64,000 nucleotides of DNA from JALYUM01 sp036688685 (GCF_036688685.1 NZ_JAQQPS010000001.1:62001-126000), one strand, 5' to 3'; positions 34,548 to 43,325 are shown, numbered from the stretch's first letter. Notes: generated by a model from the letters alone, not told the origin. Numbers and translations: made by a program.

Positions 34548-34653
34548 CGTCATCCCCGCGAAGGCGGGGACCCATAGCACGCTCCAGAAATCGCAAACAT
34601 CAGTACTTCGTTGGCGTGTTATAGGCCCCGGCCTGCGCCGGGGTGACGGTTTT
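34548..34653. repeat. Intergenic inverted repeat, element B (REP-like)
   Basis: The left end reads CGTCATCCCCGCG and the right end is its imperfect inverse, ending CGGGGTGACGG. The right arm shares GGCCCCGGCCTGCGCCGGGG and the next bases with element A at 11070-11157. It fills most of the 213-base gap before htpX. Confidence 0.75.
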
Positions 34654-34741
34654 GAAAGCGCGGGTTAAGCGTGCGCTAACTTGAATTTGCCGCGCAAAGC
34701 TTTATCTAACCCGTATTTCCAACTATGTTTACCAGGCGCCC

Positions 34742-35629
34742 ATGAAACGCATCGTGCTGTTCCTTGCCACCAACCTTGCCGTTGTGCTGGTGTTGTCCAT
34801 CGTATTGAACCTGCTCGGCGTCGGCCGCGGCGGCGTGAGTGCGGGCGGCATCAATATTGGCCAGTTGCTGGTGTTCTCGGTGGTGGTCGGTTTCACCGGT
34901 TCCTTTATTTCGCTGTTGATGAGTAAGCCGATGGCCAAATGGTCGACCGGCGCAACCGTCATCACCCAGCCCGGCAATTCCACCGAGCAGTGGCTGCTGG
35001 CCACCGTGCGCCAGTTGTCAGAGCGCGCCGGTATCAACATGCCCGAGGTGGCCGTGTACGACGGCGAGCCGAACGCATTTGCCACCGGCGCCTTTAAAAA
35101 TTCCGCGCTGGTCGCCGTCTCGACCGGCCTGCTGGAAAGCATGAACCGTGAGGAAGTCGAAGCGGTGCTGGGCCACGAAATTGCCCACGTTGCGAATGGC
35201 GACATGGTCACGCTTACCCTGATCCAGGGCGTGGTGAATACCTTCGTCGTGTTCCTGGCGCGCGTGGTTGGCTTCTTCGTCGACAAGGTACTCCTGCGCA
35301 ACGGATCCGATCGCGGCCCCGGCATCGGCTATATGGTCACCGTGTTCGTCTGCGAAATCGTGTTCGGCCTGGTCGCCTCGATCATCGTGGCCTGGTTTTC
35401 ACGCCAGCGGGAATTTCGCGCCGACGCCGGTTCGGCCAAATTGCTGGGCAATGCAGGACCAATGCAACGCGCCCTCGCGCGCCTGGGTGGTCTGGCTCCC
35501 GGCGCTTTGCCGGGCAGTATGGCGGCATCCGGCATTTCGGCCGGTCCCGGTGGCTGGGGTGCGCTGTTTTCCACGCACCCGCCCATGCAGGAACGCATTG
35601 CCGCCTTGCAGGCCCTGGATCGCCAATGA
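34742..35629 (+). CDS. htpX: Membrane protease HtpX
   Basis: A 295-residue inner-membrane zinc protease that removes damaged membrane proteins. Two N-terminal membrane helices (about 4-24 and 40-62) are followed by the active-site HEIAH at residues 145-149 and two further helices. The N-terminal MKRIVLFLATNLAVVLVLSI and the region VAVYDGEPNAFATGAFKNSA are family hallmarks. The third zinc ligand lies in REFRADAGSA. The length is normal. The downstream yciO-like gene overlaps its stop by 4 bases. Confidence 0.97.
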   Translation: MKRIVLFLATNLAVVLVLSIVLNLLGVGRGGVSAGGINIGQLLVFSVVVGFTGSFISLLMSKPMAKWSTGATVITQPGNSTEQWLLATVRQLSERAGINMPEVAVYDGEPNAFATGAFKNSALVAVSTGLLESMNREEVEAVLGHEIAHVANGDMVTLTLIQGVVNTFVVFLARVVGFFVDKVLLRNGSDRGPGIGYMVTVFVCEIVFGLVASIIVAWFSRQREFRADAGSAKLLGNAGPMQRALARLGGLAPGALPGSMAASGISAGPGGWGALFSTHPPMQERIAALQALDRQ

Positions 35630-36249
35630 GCCAGTTCTTCCAGATTCATCCCGACAATCCCCAGATACGTCTGATCAAGCAAGCGGTGCAGATTATTCAG
35701 TCGGGCGGCATCGTCGCCATCCCGACCGACTCGGCCTACGCGCTGGTCTGCCAGTTGGACGACAAGAATGCCGTGGAGCGCCTGCGTCGCATCCGTGGTG
35801 TCGATGACAAGCACCACCTGACCTTGCTGTGCCGCGACCTGTCCGAGATCGCGCTGTACGCGCGCGTCGACAACGCCCAGTACCGCCTGCTGAAAGCGAC
35901 CACGCCAGGCCCGTACACGGTGATCCTGGAAGCGACGCGCGAATTGCCGCGCCGCCTGTCGCACCCGTCCCGTAAAACCATCGGCCTGCGGGTGCCGGAA
36001 AACACCATCACGCAGGCGCTGCTGGCCGAGTTGGGTGCGCCGCTGATCGGCACCACCTTGCAGCTGCCCGGTGACGAAGAGATCCTGTCCGATCCGGACG
36101 AAGTGCGCACGCGCCTGGAGAAACTGATCGAGCTGGTGATCGACGGTGGTGCCGGTACGCTCGAGCCGACCACCGTGATCGACCTGACCGGTCCGGAACC
36201 GGTGCTGGTGCGGGAGGGCAGGGGCGATCCGGCGGCCTTCGGTTTGTGA
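35626..36249 (+). CDS. YciO-family Sua5/TsaC-like protein
   Basis: A 207-residue protein of the Sua5/YciO/YrdC family. Typical segments are GGIVAIPTDSAYALVCQLDD, RIRGVDDKHHLTLLCRDLS and TPGPYTVILEATRELPRR, with the substrate-binding KxR-type region altered in the YciO manner. TsaC/Sua5 makes threonylcarbamoyl-AMP for the t6A modification of tRNA; YciO paralogues are related but have weaker or different activity, so I do not assign tsaC. It overlaps the htpX stop by 4 bases and is followed after 21 bases by the M50 protease gene. Confidence 0.88.
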   Translation: MSQFFQIHPDNPQIRLIKQAVQIIQSGGIVAIPTDSAYALVCQLDDKNAVERLRRIRGVDDKHHLTLLCRDLSEIALYARVDNAQYRLLKATTPGPYTVILEATRELPRRLSHPSRKTIGLRVPENTITQALLAELGAPLIGTTLQLPGDEEILSDPDEVRTRLEKLIELVIDGGAGTLEPTTVIDLTGPEPVLVREGRGDPAAFGL

Positions 36250-36270
36250 TGCCTGTTAAAATCTGCCCCC

Positions 36271-36924
36271 ATGGATGAAACGATACGCACGATTGCAGTC
36301 TATGCACTGCCGGTTATTTTTGCGATAACCCTGCACGAAGCTGCCCACGCCTACGTGGCGAAATACTTTGGCGATAACACGGCCTACGCGGCCGGCCGCA
36401 TGACGCTCAATCCGCTGGTCCACATCGACCTGTTCGGCACGATCATCATTCCGACCGCGCTGTACCTGACCACTGGCTTTGTGTTCGGCTACGCCAAGCC
36501 GGTACCGATCGATTTCAATCGTCTGAAAAACCCCAAGCGTGACATGGCCTGGGTGGCACTGGCCGGCCCTGGCGCGAATTTCATCATGGCGCTGATGTGG
36601 TTGATCGTCGCCATCCTGCTGACGTTTTTCGAGGTCGACGAGGCCTTCCCGCACCGCGTGGCGCACGCCGGCGTGCTGGCCAATGTGCTCATGTTCGCAT
36701 TCAACCTGATCCCGATTCCGCCACTCGACGGCGGCCGCATCGCGGTCAGCCTGTTGCCCAACAAGCTGGCCTATAAATACGCGCAGATCGAACCGTATGG
36801 CTTCTTCATCGTGCTGGCACTGCTGTACTTCCAGGTGCTGAACTTCTGGGTCGGGCCAATGATGTTGCTCGCCAACGGCGCGCTGAATGTGCTGGCCACG
36901 CCGCTCACTTTCCTGATTCGCTAA
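36271..36924 (+). CDS. Site-2 protease (M50 family)
   Basis: A 217-residue intramembrane metalloprotease with about five hydrophobic segments. HEAAH at residues 22-26 is the zinc site in the first helix, and NLIPIPPLDGGR supplies the conserved NPxPPLDGG-type aspartate ligand. No PDZ or CBS domain is present, so it is the compact YwhC-type form. The substrate is unknown. It is 4 bases upstream of trpS and part of the same gene block. Confidence 0.93.
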   Translation: MDETIRTIAVYALPVIFAITLHEAAHAYVAKYFGDNTAYAAGRMTLNPLVHIDLFGTIIIPTALYLTTGFVFGYAKPVPIDFNRLKNPKRDMAWVALAGPGANFIMALMWLIVAILLTFFEVDEAFPHRVAHAGVLANVLMFAFNLIPIPPLDGGRIAVSLLPNKLAYKYAQIEPYGFFIVLALLYFQVLNFWVGPMMLLANGALNVLATPLTFLIR

Positions 36925-36928
36925 GCTT

Positions 36929-38131
36929 ATGTATCCCGACCGTGTCGTTTCAGGCATGCGCCCCACCGGCGCCATGCACCTTGGCCACTATCACGGCGCC
37001 CTGAAAAGCTGGATCACCATGCAATCGGAGCAGCCGTGCCTGTTTTTTGTGGCCGACTGGCACGCGCTGACCACGCACTACGACGACCCGTCGATCATCG
37101 TGAAAAGCAGCTGGGACATGATTGTCGACTGGCTGGCCGCCGGCATCGACCCGTCCCAGGCGACCATCTTCATCCAGTCGCGCGTGCCCGAACACGCGGA
37201 GTTGCACCTGCTGCTGTCGATGGCCACGCCACTCGGCTGGCTCGAGCGCGTGCCGACCTATAAAGACCAGATCGAGAACCTGGCCAACCGCGACCTGTCG
37301 ACCTACGGCTTTCTCGGCTACCCGCTGCTGCAGGCGGCCGACGTGCTGATCTACCGCGCCAGCGAAGTGCCGGTGGGCGAAGACCAGGTGCCGCATATCG
37401 AAATGATGCGCGAAATAGCGCGCCGCTTCAATCACCTGTACGGCAAGGAAAAGGGCTTCGAAGAAAAGGCGCTGGATGCCGTCAAGAAGCTGGGCAGCAA
37501 GCGCGCCAAGCTGTACATGGAACTGCGCACCGGCTACCAGCAAGATGGTCACGACGAGGCGCTGGAGCAGGCGCGCGCCATGCTCAACGACGCCGGCAGC
37601 CTGTCGAACATCGACCGCGAGCGCCTGTTCGGCTACCTGGAGGGCAGCCGCAAGCTGATCCTGGTCGAGCCGCAAGTCAAGCTGAGCACGTCCTCGCGCC
37701 TGCCCGGCCTCGATGGTCGCAAGATGTCCAAGAGTTACGCCAACGCGATCGGCCTGCGCGAAGACCCCGAGACGGTCACCAAAAAAATCCGCACCATGCC
37801 GACCGATCCGGCGCGCGTGCGCCGTACCGACCCGGGCGACCCGAGAAAGTGCCCGGTGTGGCAGCTGCACGAGGTGTACACCAGCGAAGCGGTGAAGGAC
37901 TGGGTCGTAAAAGGCTGCACCTCGGCCGGCATCGGCTGCATTGAGTGCAAACAGCCGGTGATCGACGAGGTATTGGCCGAACAGCAGCCGATGCATGAAC
38001 GCGCGCAGCAATACCTGGACGATCCCTCGCTGGTGCGCGCCATCGTCGCCGACGGCTGCGACGTGGCCCGCAAACTGGCCCAGGAAACCATGCGCGATGT
38101 GCGCGAAGCCATGGGCCTCGATTACACGTGA
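36929..38131 (+). CDS. trpS: Tryptophanyl-tRNA synthetase
   Basis: A 400-residue class I synthetase that charges tRNA-Trp. The HIGH motif appears as HLGHYHG near residue 18, and the KMSKS loop as DGRKMSKSYANAI near residue 268. The central part has YPLLQAADVLIYRA and GEDQVPHIE, which are nearly invariant in TrpS. It is about 60 residues longer than the E. coli enzyme (334), the extra length lying mainly between the catalytic core and the KMSKS loop and in the C-terminal region, as in other betaproteobacteria. A methyltransferase gene overlaps its stop by 4 bases. Confidence 0.96.
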   Translation: MYPDRVVSGMRPTGAMHLGHYHGALKSWITMQSEQPCLFFVADWHALTTHYDDPSIIVKSSWDMIVDWLAAGIDPSQATIFIQSRVPEHAELHLLLSMATPLGWLERVPTYKDQIENLANRDLSTYGFLGYPLLQAADVLIYRASEVPVGEDQVPHIEMMREIARRFNHLYGKEKGFEEKALDAVKKLGSKRAKLYMELRTGYQQDGHDEALEQARAMLNDAGSLSNIDRERLFGYLEGSRKLILVEPQVKLSTSSRLPGLDGRKMSKSYANAIGLREDPETVTKKIRTMPTDPARVRRTDPGDPRKCPVWQLHEVYTSEAVKDWVVKGCTSAGIGCIECKQPVIDEVLAEQQPMHERAQQYLDDPSLVRAIVADGCDVARKLAQETMRDVREAMGLDYT

Positions 38132-38685
38132 GCGACGCTTCGTCTACCGTTCCTTCTCCCTGGGTTGCGCGCTGGCTGAAGCTGGCGCCAGGCGGCGAGG
38201 TACTCGATCTCGCGTGCGGGCGTGGGCGTCACGCGCGTCTGGGCGCGGCGCTGGGCCATCCCGTGCTGGCAGTCGACCGCGATCCGCTGGCGCTGCTGGA
38301 AGCGGCCGGTCCCGGCATCACGACCCACTGCGTCGATTTGGAAGAGGAGGGCGCCGTATGGCCGTTTGCGCCGGGGCGCTTTGCCGCAATCGTCGTCACC
38401 AACTACCTGCACCGGCCCTTGTTCGGTCACCTGGCCAGCGCCGTGCAGCCTGGCGGCCTGCTCATTTACGAGACCTTCGCACTGGGCAATGCAGCATTCG
38501 GCAAGCCATCGAATCCCGCCTTCCTGCTCGCGCCCGGCGAACTGCAGGACATGGCGCGCACGCACGGCCTGCACGTGCTGGCCTATCAAGACGGCGTGAT
38601 CCACAAGACGCGCACGGCGCGCGTGCAGCGCATCGTCGCCGCTGCGCCTGGTTTCGACCTTTCCAGCATGCCGCTCGACTTGTAA
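38128..38685 (+). CDS. Class I SAM-dependent methyltransferase
   Basis: A 185-residue protein with the SAM-binding motif LDLACGRGRHARLGAALG near residue 30 and the acidic end of strand 2 in AVDRDPLALL. The FAAIVVTNYLHRPLF segment matches motif IV of small methyltransferases related to TehB. The start is a GTG overlapping the trpS stop by four bases, so it is translationally coupled. The substrate is not evident; linkage to trpS and dapA is conserved but not informative. Confidence 0.88.
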   Translation: MSDASSTVPSPWVARWLKLAPGGEVLDLACGRGRHARLGAALGHPVLAVDRDPLALLEAAGPGITTHCVDLEEEGAVWPFAPGRFAAIVVTNYLHRPLFGHLASAVQPGGLLIYETFALGNAAFGKPSNPAFLLAPGELQDMARTHGLHVLAYQDGVIHKTRTARVQRIVAAAPGFDLSSMPLDL

Positions 38686-38772
38686 AAGTCACGCTAATCC
38701 CGGCCCAAATGACCCATCCGGCCGGCCTATCCGCTACAATCAGGCTTTACTTAACGGCACGATCGATAGAAT

Positions 38773-39657
38773 ATGATTAAGGGCAGCATAGTAGCAATCG
38801 TCACCCCGATGCACGAAGATGGCAGTCTGGATAAGGACGGCCTGAAAAAACTGATCGACTGGCATATCGCCGAAGGCACCGACGCCATTGTGATCGTCGG
38901 TACCACCGGCGAATCGGCCACCGTCAGCGTCGATGAACACTGCGAACTGATTCGCCTGGCCGTTGAGCATTGTGCCGGCCGTATTCCGGTGATCGCCGGC
39001 GCGGGCGCCAATTCGACCGCAGAAGCCATCCGCCTGACCCGCTTCGCCAAGGAAGCCGGGGCCGACGCGACGCTGCAGGTCGTGCCGTACTACAACCGTC
39101 CGACGCAAGAGGGCATGTTCCGCCACTTTTCAAGCATCGCCGAAGCGGTCGACCTGCCGATCATCCTCTACAACGTGCCGGGCCGTACCGTGGCCGACAT
39201 GTCGAACGAGACCATCGTGCGTTTGTCGGCCGTGCCGAACATCGTCGGCGTGAAAGACGCGACCGGCAATATCGGCCGCGGCATTGCGCTCTTGAAGGAC
39301 GTGCCAAAGTCGTTTGCCGTGTATTCGGGCGACGATCCGACCGCAATGGCGCTGATGTTCTGCGGCGGCGCCGGGAATATCTCGGTGACCGCCAACGTGG
39401 CGCCGCGCGCCATGCACGAATTGTGCGAAGCGGCCATGGCGGGCGACATTGCCCGTGCCGTTGCCATCAACAACAGCCTGCTCGATTTGCATGCCAAGCT
39501 GTTTGTCGAGCCGAACCCGGTGCCGGTGAAATGGGCGCTGGCCGAGATGGGCATGATGCCTGCCGGCCTGCGCCTGCCGCTCGCGCCCCTGTCCGCACCT
39601 TTCCACGCTACCGTCCGCGATGCCCTGCGCGACGCCGGTATTTTGTCCCAGCCGTAA
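38773..39657 (+). CDS. dapA: 4-hydroxy-tetrahydrodipicolinate synthase
   Basis: A 294-residue enzyme that condenses pyruvate with aspartate semialdehyde in the lysine and diaminopimelate pathway. The Schiff-base lysine is Lys161 in IVGVKDATGN. The GTTGESATV motif and YYNRPTQEGMFRHF with the proton-relay tyrosine are present. The start MIKGSIVAIVTPM is canonical. bamC follows after 22 bases, the same dapA-bamC order as in many proteobacteria. Confidence 0.97.
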   Translation: MIKGSIVAIVTPMHEDGSLDKDGLKKLIDWHIAEGTDAIVIVGTTGESATVSVDEHCELIRLAVEHCAGRIPVIAGAGANSTAEAIRLTRFAKEAGADATLQVVPYYNRPTQEGMFRHFSSIAEAVDLPIILYNVPGRTVADMSNETIVRLSAVPNIVGVKDATGNIGRGIALLKDVPKSFAVYSGDDPTAMALMFCGGAGNISVTANVAPRAMHELCEAAMAGDIARAVAINNSLLDLHAKLFVEPNPVPVKWALAEMGMMPAGLRLPLAPLSAPFHATVRDALRDAGILSQP

Positions 39658-39679
39658 GCTGAAACCTATAAGACACCAC

Positions 39680-40834
39680 ATGACTATTCGCAAGACAACC
39701 ACCCTGGTTTCTCCTTCCGCCACCGCGCGCGTCCTGGCACTGACCACCCTGGCGTTCAGCCTGGGTGCCTGCAGCATGCTGGGCATCGGTTCCAATAAAG
39801 TCGATTACAAGGCATCGAAACGCACCGCGCCACTGGACGTGCCGCCGGACTTGACCCAACTGGAAAAAGACGGTCGTTACGCCGTGCCTGACAGCCGCGG
39901 CATCGCCACCGCATCCGGCATGAACAAGGGCGGCAACCAGGCTGCCGTCGCCGGCCCTGGCGCAGCAGAAGTCATCGGCCCGGTCTCGACCGATGCGGTG
40001 CGCGTGGAGCGTTCGGGTAATCAGAAGTGGCTGGTCGTGAAGCGCACGCCCGAGCAGCTCTGGCCCGAGATCAAGAAATTCTGGGAAGACAGCGGCTTCG
40101 AAATTGCGCAAGATTCGCCCACCACCGGCATCATGGAAACGGCGTGGAACGAAGACCGCTCGAAGATCCCGCAAGACTTCATTCGCCGCACCATCGGCCG
40201 CGTGTTCGATTCGGCCTATTCGACGGGCGAGCGCGACAAATTCCGCACGCGCCTCGAGCGCCTGCCGGACGGCTCGACCGAAGTCTGGATCAGCCATCGC
40301 GGCGCCGAAGAAGTGATGGTCGGCGCAACCAAGGAATCGTCCACCTGGACCTCGCGTCCGAACGATCCTGCGCTGGAATCGGCCTTCCTGTCGCGCCTGG
40401 TCTCCACGCTGACCGGCGCCACCGACACCAAGCCGGCCGAAGCCGCCGTGGCCGGCGCCACGCCAATCGCGCTGCACGCCAAACTGGTGGGTGACAAGGT
40501 CGAAGTGGACGAAGGTTTCGATCGCGCCTGGCGCCGTGTCGGCCTGGCGCTGGACCGGGTTGGCTTTACTGTTGAAGACCGTGACCGCGTGCAGGGCATT
40601 TATTTTGTGCGCTACATCGATCCGGATGCCGTCGACAAGAAAGGCTTCTTCGGCAAGCTGTTCAGCTTTGGCGATTCGGACAAGGCCAAGGAAGCCCAGC
40701 GCTACCGCATCCTGGTCAAGGCGCCACAGGGCGGCTCGACCAGCGACGTGACGGTGCAAAGCAATGACGGTAAAGCGGAAGCGTCGCCAACTGCCACGAA
40801 GATTCTGGGCTTGCTGGCGAACGAGCTGAAGTAA
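39680..40834 (+). CDS. bamC: Outer-membrane assembly lipoprotein BamC
   Basis: A 384-residue lipoprotein of the BAM complex, which inserts beta-barrel proteins in the outer membrane. The signal peptide ends in the lipobox LGAC (about residues 30-33), giving a lipidated cysteine. After it comes a disordered stretch (VDYKASKRTAPLDVPPDLTQ) that in E. coli BamC contacts BamD. Two helix-grip domains follow, at about residues 110-215 and 270-380. ATG 39680 is chosen over the upstream ATG 39620, which overlaps dapA. A strong terminator follows. Confidence 0.9.
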   Translation: MTIRKTTTLVSPSATARVLALTTLAFSLGACSMLGIGSNKVDYKASKRTAPLDVPPDLTQLEKDGRYAVPDSRGIATASGMNKGGNQAAVAGPGAAEVIGPVSTDAVRVERSGNQKWLVVKRTPEQLWPEIKKFWEDSGFEIAQDSPTTGIMETAWNEDRSKIPQDFIRRTIGRVFDSAYSTGERDKFRTRLERLPDGSTEVWISHRGAEEVMVGATKESSTWTSRPNDPALESAFLSRLVSTLTGATDTKPAEAAVAGATPIALHAKLVGDKVEVDEGFDRAWRRVGLALDRVGFTVEDRDRVQGIYFVRYIDPDAVDKKGFFGKLFSFGDSDKAKEAQRYRILVKAPQGGSTSDVTVQSNDGKAEASPTATKILGLLANELK

Positions 40835-40847
40835 TAACCTGACACGT

Positions 40848-40878
40848 AAAAAAACCGGCTCAGGCCGGTTTTTTTTAT
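40848..40878 (+). terminator. Rho-independent terminator after bamC
   Basis: AACCGGC and GCCGGTT with a 4-base loop are followed by a run of T residues; a run of A residues on the other side makes it bidirectional. Confidence 0.9.
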
Positions 40879-40879
40879 G

Positions 40880-40968
40880 CGTCATCCCGACGACAACCGG
40901 GATCCATGCTGAATCAATAGCACCATGCTCTCGAAGTAGCATGGATCCCGGTTTTCACCGGCATGACG
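40880..40968. repeat. Intergenic inverted repeat, element C (REP-like)
   Basis: The ends CGTCATCCCG and CGGCATGACG are imperfect inverses, and an inner pair, GGGATCCATGCT and AGCATGGATCCC, is a perfect match. It is related to elements A and B by its TCATCCC ends, but more diverged. It lies between bamC and the minus-strand lipoprotein gene. Confidence 0.65.
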
Positions 40969-41029
40969 AGGTTCCGGATAACGACGAATGACATTATCTC
41001 CGCGCACCAGATTCAGAACCACGAGACGT

Positions 41030-41056
41030 AAAAAAACCGGCCCTGAGGCCGGCTTT
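41030..41056 (-). terminator. Rho-independent terminator of the Ala-rich lipoprotein gene
   Basis: On the minus strand GCCGGCC and GGCCGGT enclose the loop TCAG and run into seven T residues. The sequence ACGTAAAAAAACCGG is repeated in the bamC terminator. Confidence 0.85.
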
Positions 41057-41083
41057 CAATCGATCGGCAGAAGCCGATTGATA

Positions 41084-41344
41084 TTACTTAGCTGGGGTAG
41101 CAGCAGCAGCCGACGAAGCAGCGTCAGCAGCCGACGAGGCAGCCGAAGCAGCGCTCGAAGCAGCAGCAGCAGCAGCGTCAGCAGCTGGAGCAGCTGCTGG
41201 CGTTTCAACTACTGGAGCTGGTGCAACAGCAGCAGCTGGAGCAGCGTCAACTACTGGAGCTGGGGTCACGGTGGTTTCTTCTTTTTTGCTGCATGCGGTC
41301 AGAGCAACAGCCATCAGGGAGATGATCAGCAGGGATTTTTTCAT
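41084..41344 (-). CDS. Small alanine-rich lipoprotein
   Basis: An 86-residue lipoprotein. The signal peptide (MKKSLLIISLMAVALTAC) ends in a lipobox LTAC at residue 18, followed by SKKEE. The rest is low-complexity: a Val/Pro/Ala-rich section and then repeated Ala-Ser units, for example AADAAAAAASSAASAASSAA. Such chains are probably extended or form a long helix anchored in the outer membrane; no catalytic residues exist. An AGGA ribosome site precedes ATG 41344. The repeated GCA codons explain the triplet-repeat look of the DNA. I know no function for it. Confidence 0.8.
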   Translation of the reverse strand: MKKSLLIISLMAVALTACSKKEETTVTPAPVVDAAPAAAVAPAPVVETPAAAPAADAAAAAASSAASAASSAADAASSAAAATPAK

Positions 41345-41392
41345 GGTTTTTCCTTAATTAATTCAAGAGTAAGAACAGCATTGTTGCGATGA

Positions 41393-41410
41393 ATAATTAC
41401 CGGTAATTAT
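41393..41410. promoter_or_regulatory. 18-bp palindrome upstream of lipoprotein gene
   Basis: ATAATTACC followed by its exact inverse GGTAATTAT lies 49 bases upstream of the lipoprotein start. It could be an operator for a dimeric regulator. The rest of the gap to 41632 is AT-rich and I see no gene in it. Confidence 0.4.
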
Positions 41411-41632
41411 CGCTCGTTAGGACATTCTCGTAGAGCTTCCATGAATCATAGATGCCTGAGAGACAAGAACCTTCCTAACCCGATATTATAGCCAAATTTA
41501 CTGTTTCGCAATAGGAAGAGGATGTCAACTTGTAAGTATTTTATACAAGAACAACGTTCACTTTGTAACAAGGTGTAAATCGACGTCCAGGACATTCGGC
41601 CGAGGCAATTCTCCACCGGGAATTCCGCGCCA

Positions 41633-42112
41633 TTATAATCCAGTCGTTGTCGGATGCAGCGTCGGCCTGGATTCGTCCCAGATCGCGCCGAACCGTTCCT
41701 TGCAGATATCGGCGGCGCCAGGCACCCCGAAGGCTGCTTCGCCGCGCGCATGGTCGCTGTGAAAGCGCCGTACCACGTCGACCCCATCGGCGATGCAGAA
41801 CGAGTCGGTCAATGGTTGCAGCGAGCGGCTGGTGAGGCGGCATTCGACCTGGTGGCCCAGGTCGCGCAGCAGGCGCATGAAGCGCGGACAGGCCTGCTCG
41901 AGATGCGTGCTGCGGTGCATGGCCAGGCGCAGTTGGCCGCCATGGCGTAAAAAGTCGCGCAGGATACCGTCCACCTCTGACGTGCCCAGCCCGAACAGGG
42001 CGAAATCAGGATCGAACAGGTCGAGCGAGCGCTGCGCGCGCGCTATGCAGGCGTGTAGCTGCAGGGCGAAGTCGCTGCGCGAACTGAACGGGATTACCTG
42101 TGCGTCGTCCAT
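41633..42112 (-). CDS. Phospholipase D-like hypothetical protein (DUF7931-type)
   Basis: A 159-residue soluble protein. The N-terminal part (MDDAQVIPFSSRSDFALQLH, then IARAQRSLDLFDPDFALFGL) resembles the non-catalytic repeat of phospholipase D-like proteins, in which a strand and helix set precede the nuclease motif. The catalytic HxK motif is absent, so it is unlikely to be an active phosphodiesterase. It lies 12 bases after the roxA stop on the same strand, so they probably share a transcript; this neighbourhood is common in Burkholderiales. The function is unknown. Confidence 0.7.
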   Translation of the reverse strand: MDDAQVIPFSSRSDFALQLHACIARAQRSLDLFDPDFALFGLGTSEVDGILRDFLRHGGQLRLAMHRSTHLEQACPRFMRLLRDLGHQVECRLTSRSLQPLTDSFCIADGVDVVRRFHSDHARGEAAFGVPGAADICKERFGAIWDESRPTLHPTTTGL

Positions 42113-42124
42113 GCTTCCTCCAGA

Positions 42125-43246
42125 TCAGATCAGTTCCAGCCAGCCATCCTGATACCACGTGTAGAGCGCATCGTTGACGTCATCCGATGCATCGACCAGT
42201 GCGGCGCCATCGAGCGCGCGCTGGTTGGCGAGCACGTCCAGCACGGCCTTGTCCTGCTTGCCGACGGCAAACGACTCGCCATTGATGAACACGTGTTCGC
42301 CGCGGTACAGCATCAGGCTCTTGAGCGACAGCTTGACGCCGCGCTTGGAAGCCATCATCAGGAAGCGTCCCATGGTCAGCGGTTTCGCCGGCCCTGTAAA
42401 GAACACATTGTGTTTTGGCTCGGACAGATGTTCGCCCATGAAGATGGTGATGTCTTCTTCGGTGAAGCGCACTTTGTTCAGCTCAGCGGTCAGGCTGGCC
42501 AACATGGCTTTCGGAATCTCGGCCGGGTTTTTTGCGGGCGTCAGGTCAGCGTCGGCGTAACGACCGGGCAGGTCGATCGAATCGGCCATGAATTGCAGGA
42601 ACGCTTCGCCCAGTTCCTGGTACGTCGGCGAGCGGAAGCCGATCGAATAGGTCATGCAATCGCCGATCGCCACGCCGTCGTGCGCATACTGCGGTGGCAG
42701 GTACAGCATGTCGCCCGGCTCCAGCACGAATTCGTCTTCGGCGACGAAGTTGCTGAGGATCTTCAATGGCAAGCCTTCGATGATCGCCAGATCCTTCTGC
42801 GCGCTGATGCGCCAGCGGCGCTGGCCATGCGCCTGCAGCAGGAACACGTCGTAGGAATCGAAGTGCGGACCGACACCGCCGCCGTCGGTCGCAAAGCTGA
42901 TCATCAGGTCGTCCAGGCGCGTGTCGGAGACGAAGCGGAACTGGCGCAGCAGCGCATCGGCGCGCGCGTCTTCCAGGTTCACGCCTTGCACCAGCATGGT
43001 CCAGGGGCCGTTGTCGCGACCCGGCAGCTGTTCCAGCGGGCCGAGCTGCATGTCGAATTCGCCGTCCACTTGCGTGACCAGGCGCGATTCGACATGGTTC
43101 TGGCGCGCCATGGCGCTCAACTGCTCAAGGGTCAGCAGGGGCGTGAAGCCAGGGATGGCCTGGCGGATGAGAAGGGGCTTTTTGTGCCAGTAGTCGCGCA
43201 GGAATTCTGCGGCGCTGATGTTGCCGAGGAGCGGAAGTTTTTTCAT
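42125..43246 (-). CDS. roxA: Ribosomal protein L16 arginine hydroxylase RoxA (YcfD-type JmjC oxygenase)
   Basis: A 373-residue Fe(II)/2-oxoglutarate oxygenase, the same length as E. coli YcfD, which hydroxylates an arginine of ribosomal protein L16. The cupin core has the iron ligands HFD at residues 128-130 (VGPHFDSYDVFLLQ) and the later histidine in YLPPQYAHDGVAIG. The N-terminal FLRDYWHKKPLLIRQAIPGF is a family hallmark, and a C-terminal dimerisation and winged-helix region follows. It is divergent from slyD and precedes the PLD-like gene. Confidence 0.93.
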   Translation of the reverse strand: MKKLPLLGNISAAEFLRDYWHKKPLLIRQAIPGFTPLLTLEQLSAMARQNHVESRLVTQVDGEFDMQLGPLEQLPGRDNGPWTMLVQGVNLEDARADALLRQFRFVSDTRLDDLMISFATDGGGVGPHFDSYDVFLLQAHGQRRWRISAQKDLAIIEGLPLKILSNFVAEDEFVLEPGDMLYLPPQYAHDGVAIGDCMTYSIGFRSPTYQELGEAFLQFMADSIDLPGRYADADLTPAKNPAEIPKAMLASLTAELNKVRFTEEDITIFMGEHLSEPKHNVFFTGPAKPLTMGRFLMMASKRGVKLSLKSLMLYRGEHVFINGESFAVGKQDKAVLDVLANQRALDGAALVDASDDVNDALYTWYQDGWLELI

Positions 43247-43292
43247 GCGCCATTATAACCATCTGCGCCGGGCTGAAAACAGGCCGCAGGGG

Positions 43293-43298
43293 TATAAT
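43293..43298 (+). promoter_or_regulatory. Probable -10 element of slyD
   Basis: A perfect TATAAT lies 28 bases before the slyD start. CTGAAA at 43273-43278 is a possible -35, but the spacing of 14 bases is short. Confidence 0.4.
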
Positions 43299-43325
43299 CT
43301 CGGCCTGACTATGAAAGGAAGCACG

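Noticed and set aside
41093..41240. Repeated GCAGCAGC pattern suggesting a repeat array
   Set aside because: It is the codon pattern of an Ala/Ser-rich lipoprotein tail, not a CRISPR or other noncoding array.
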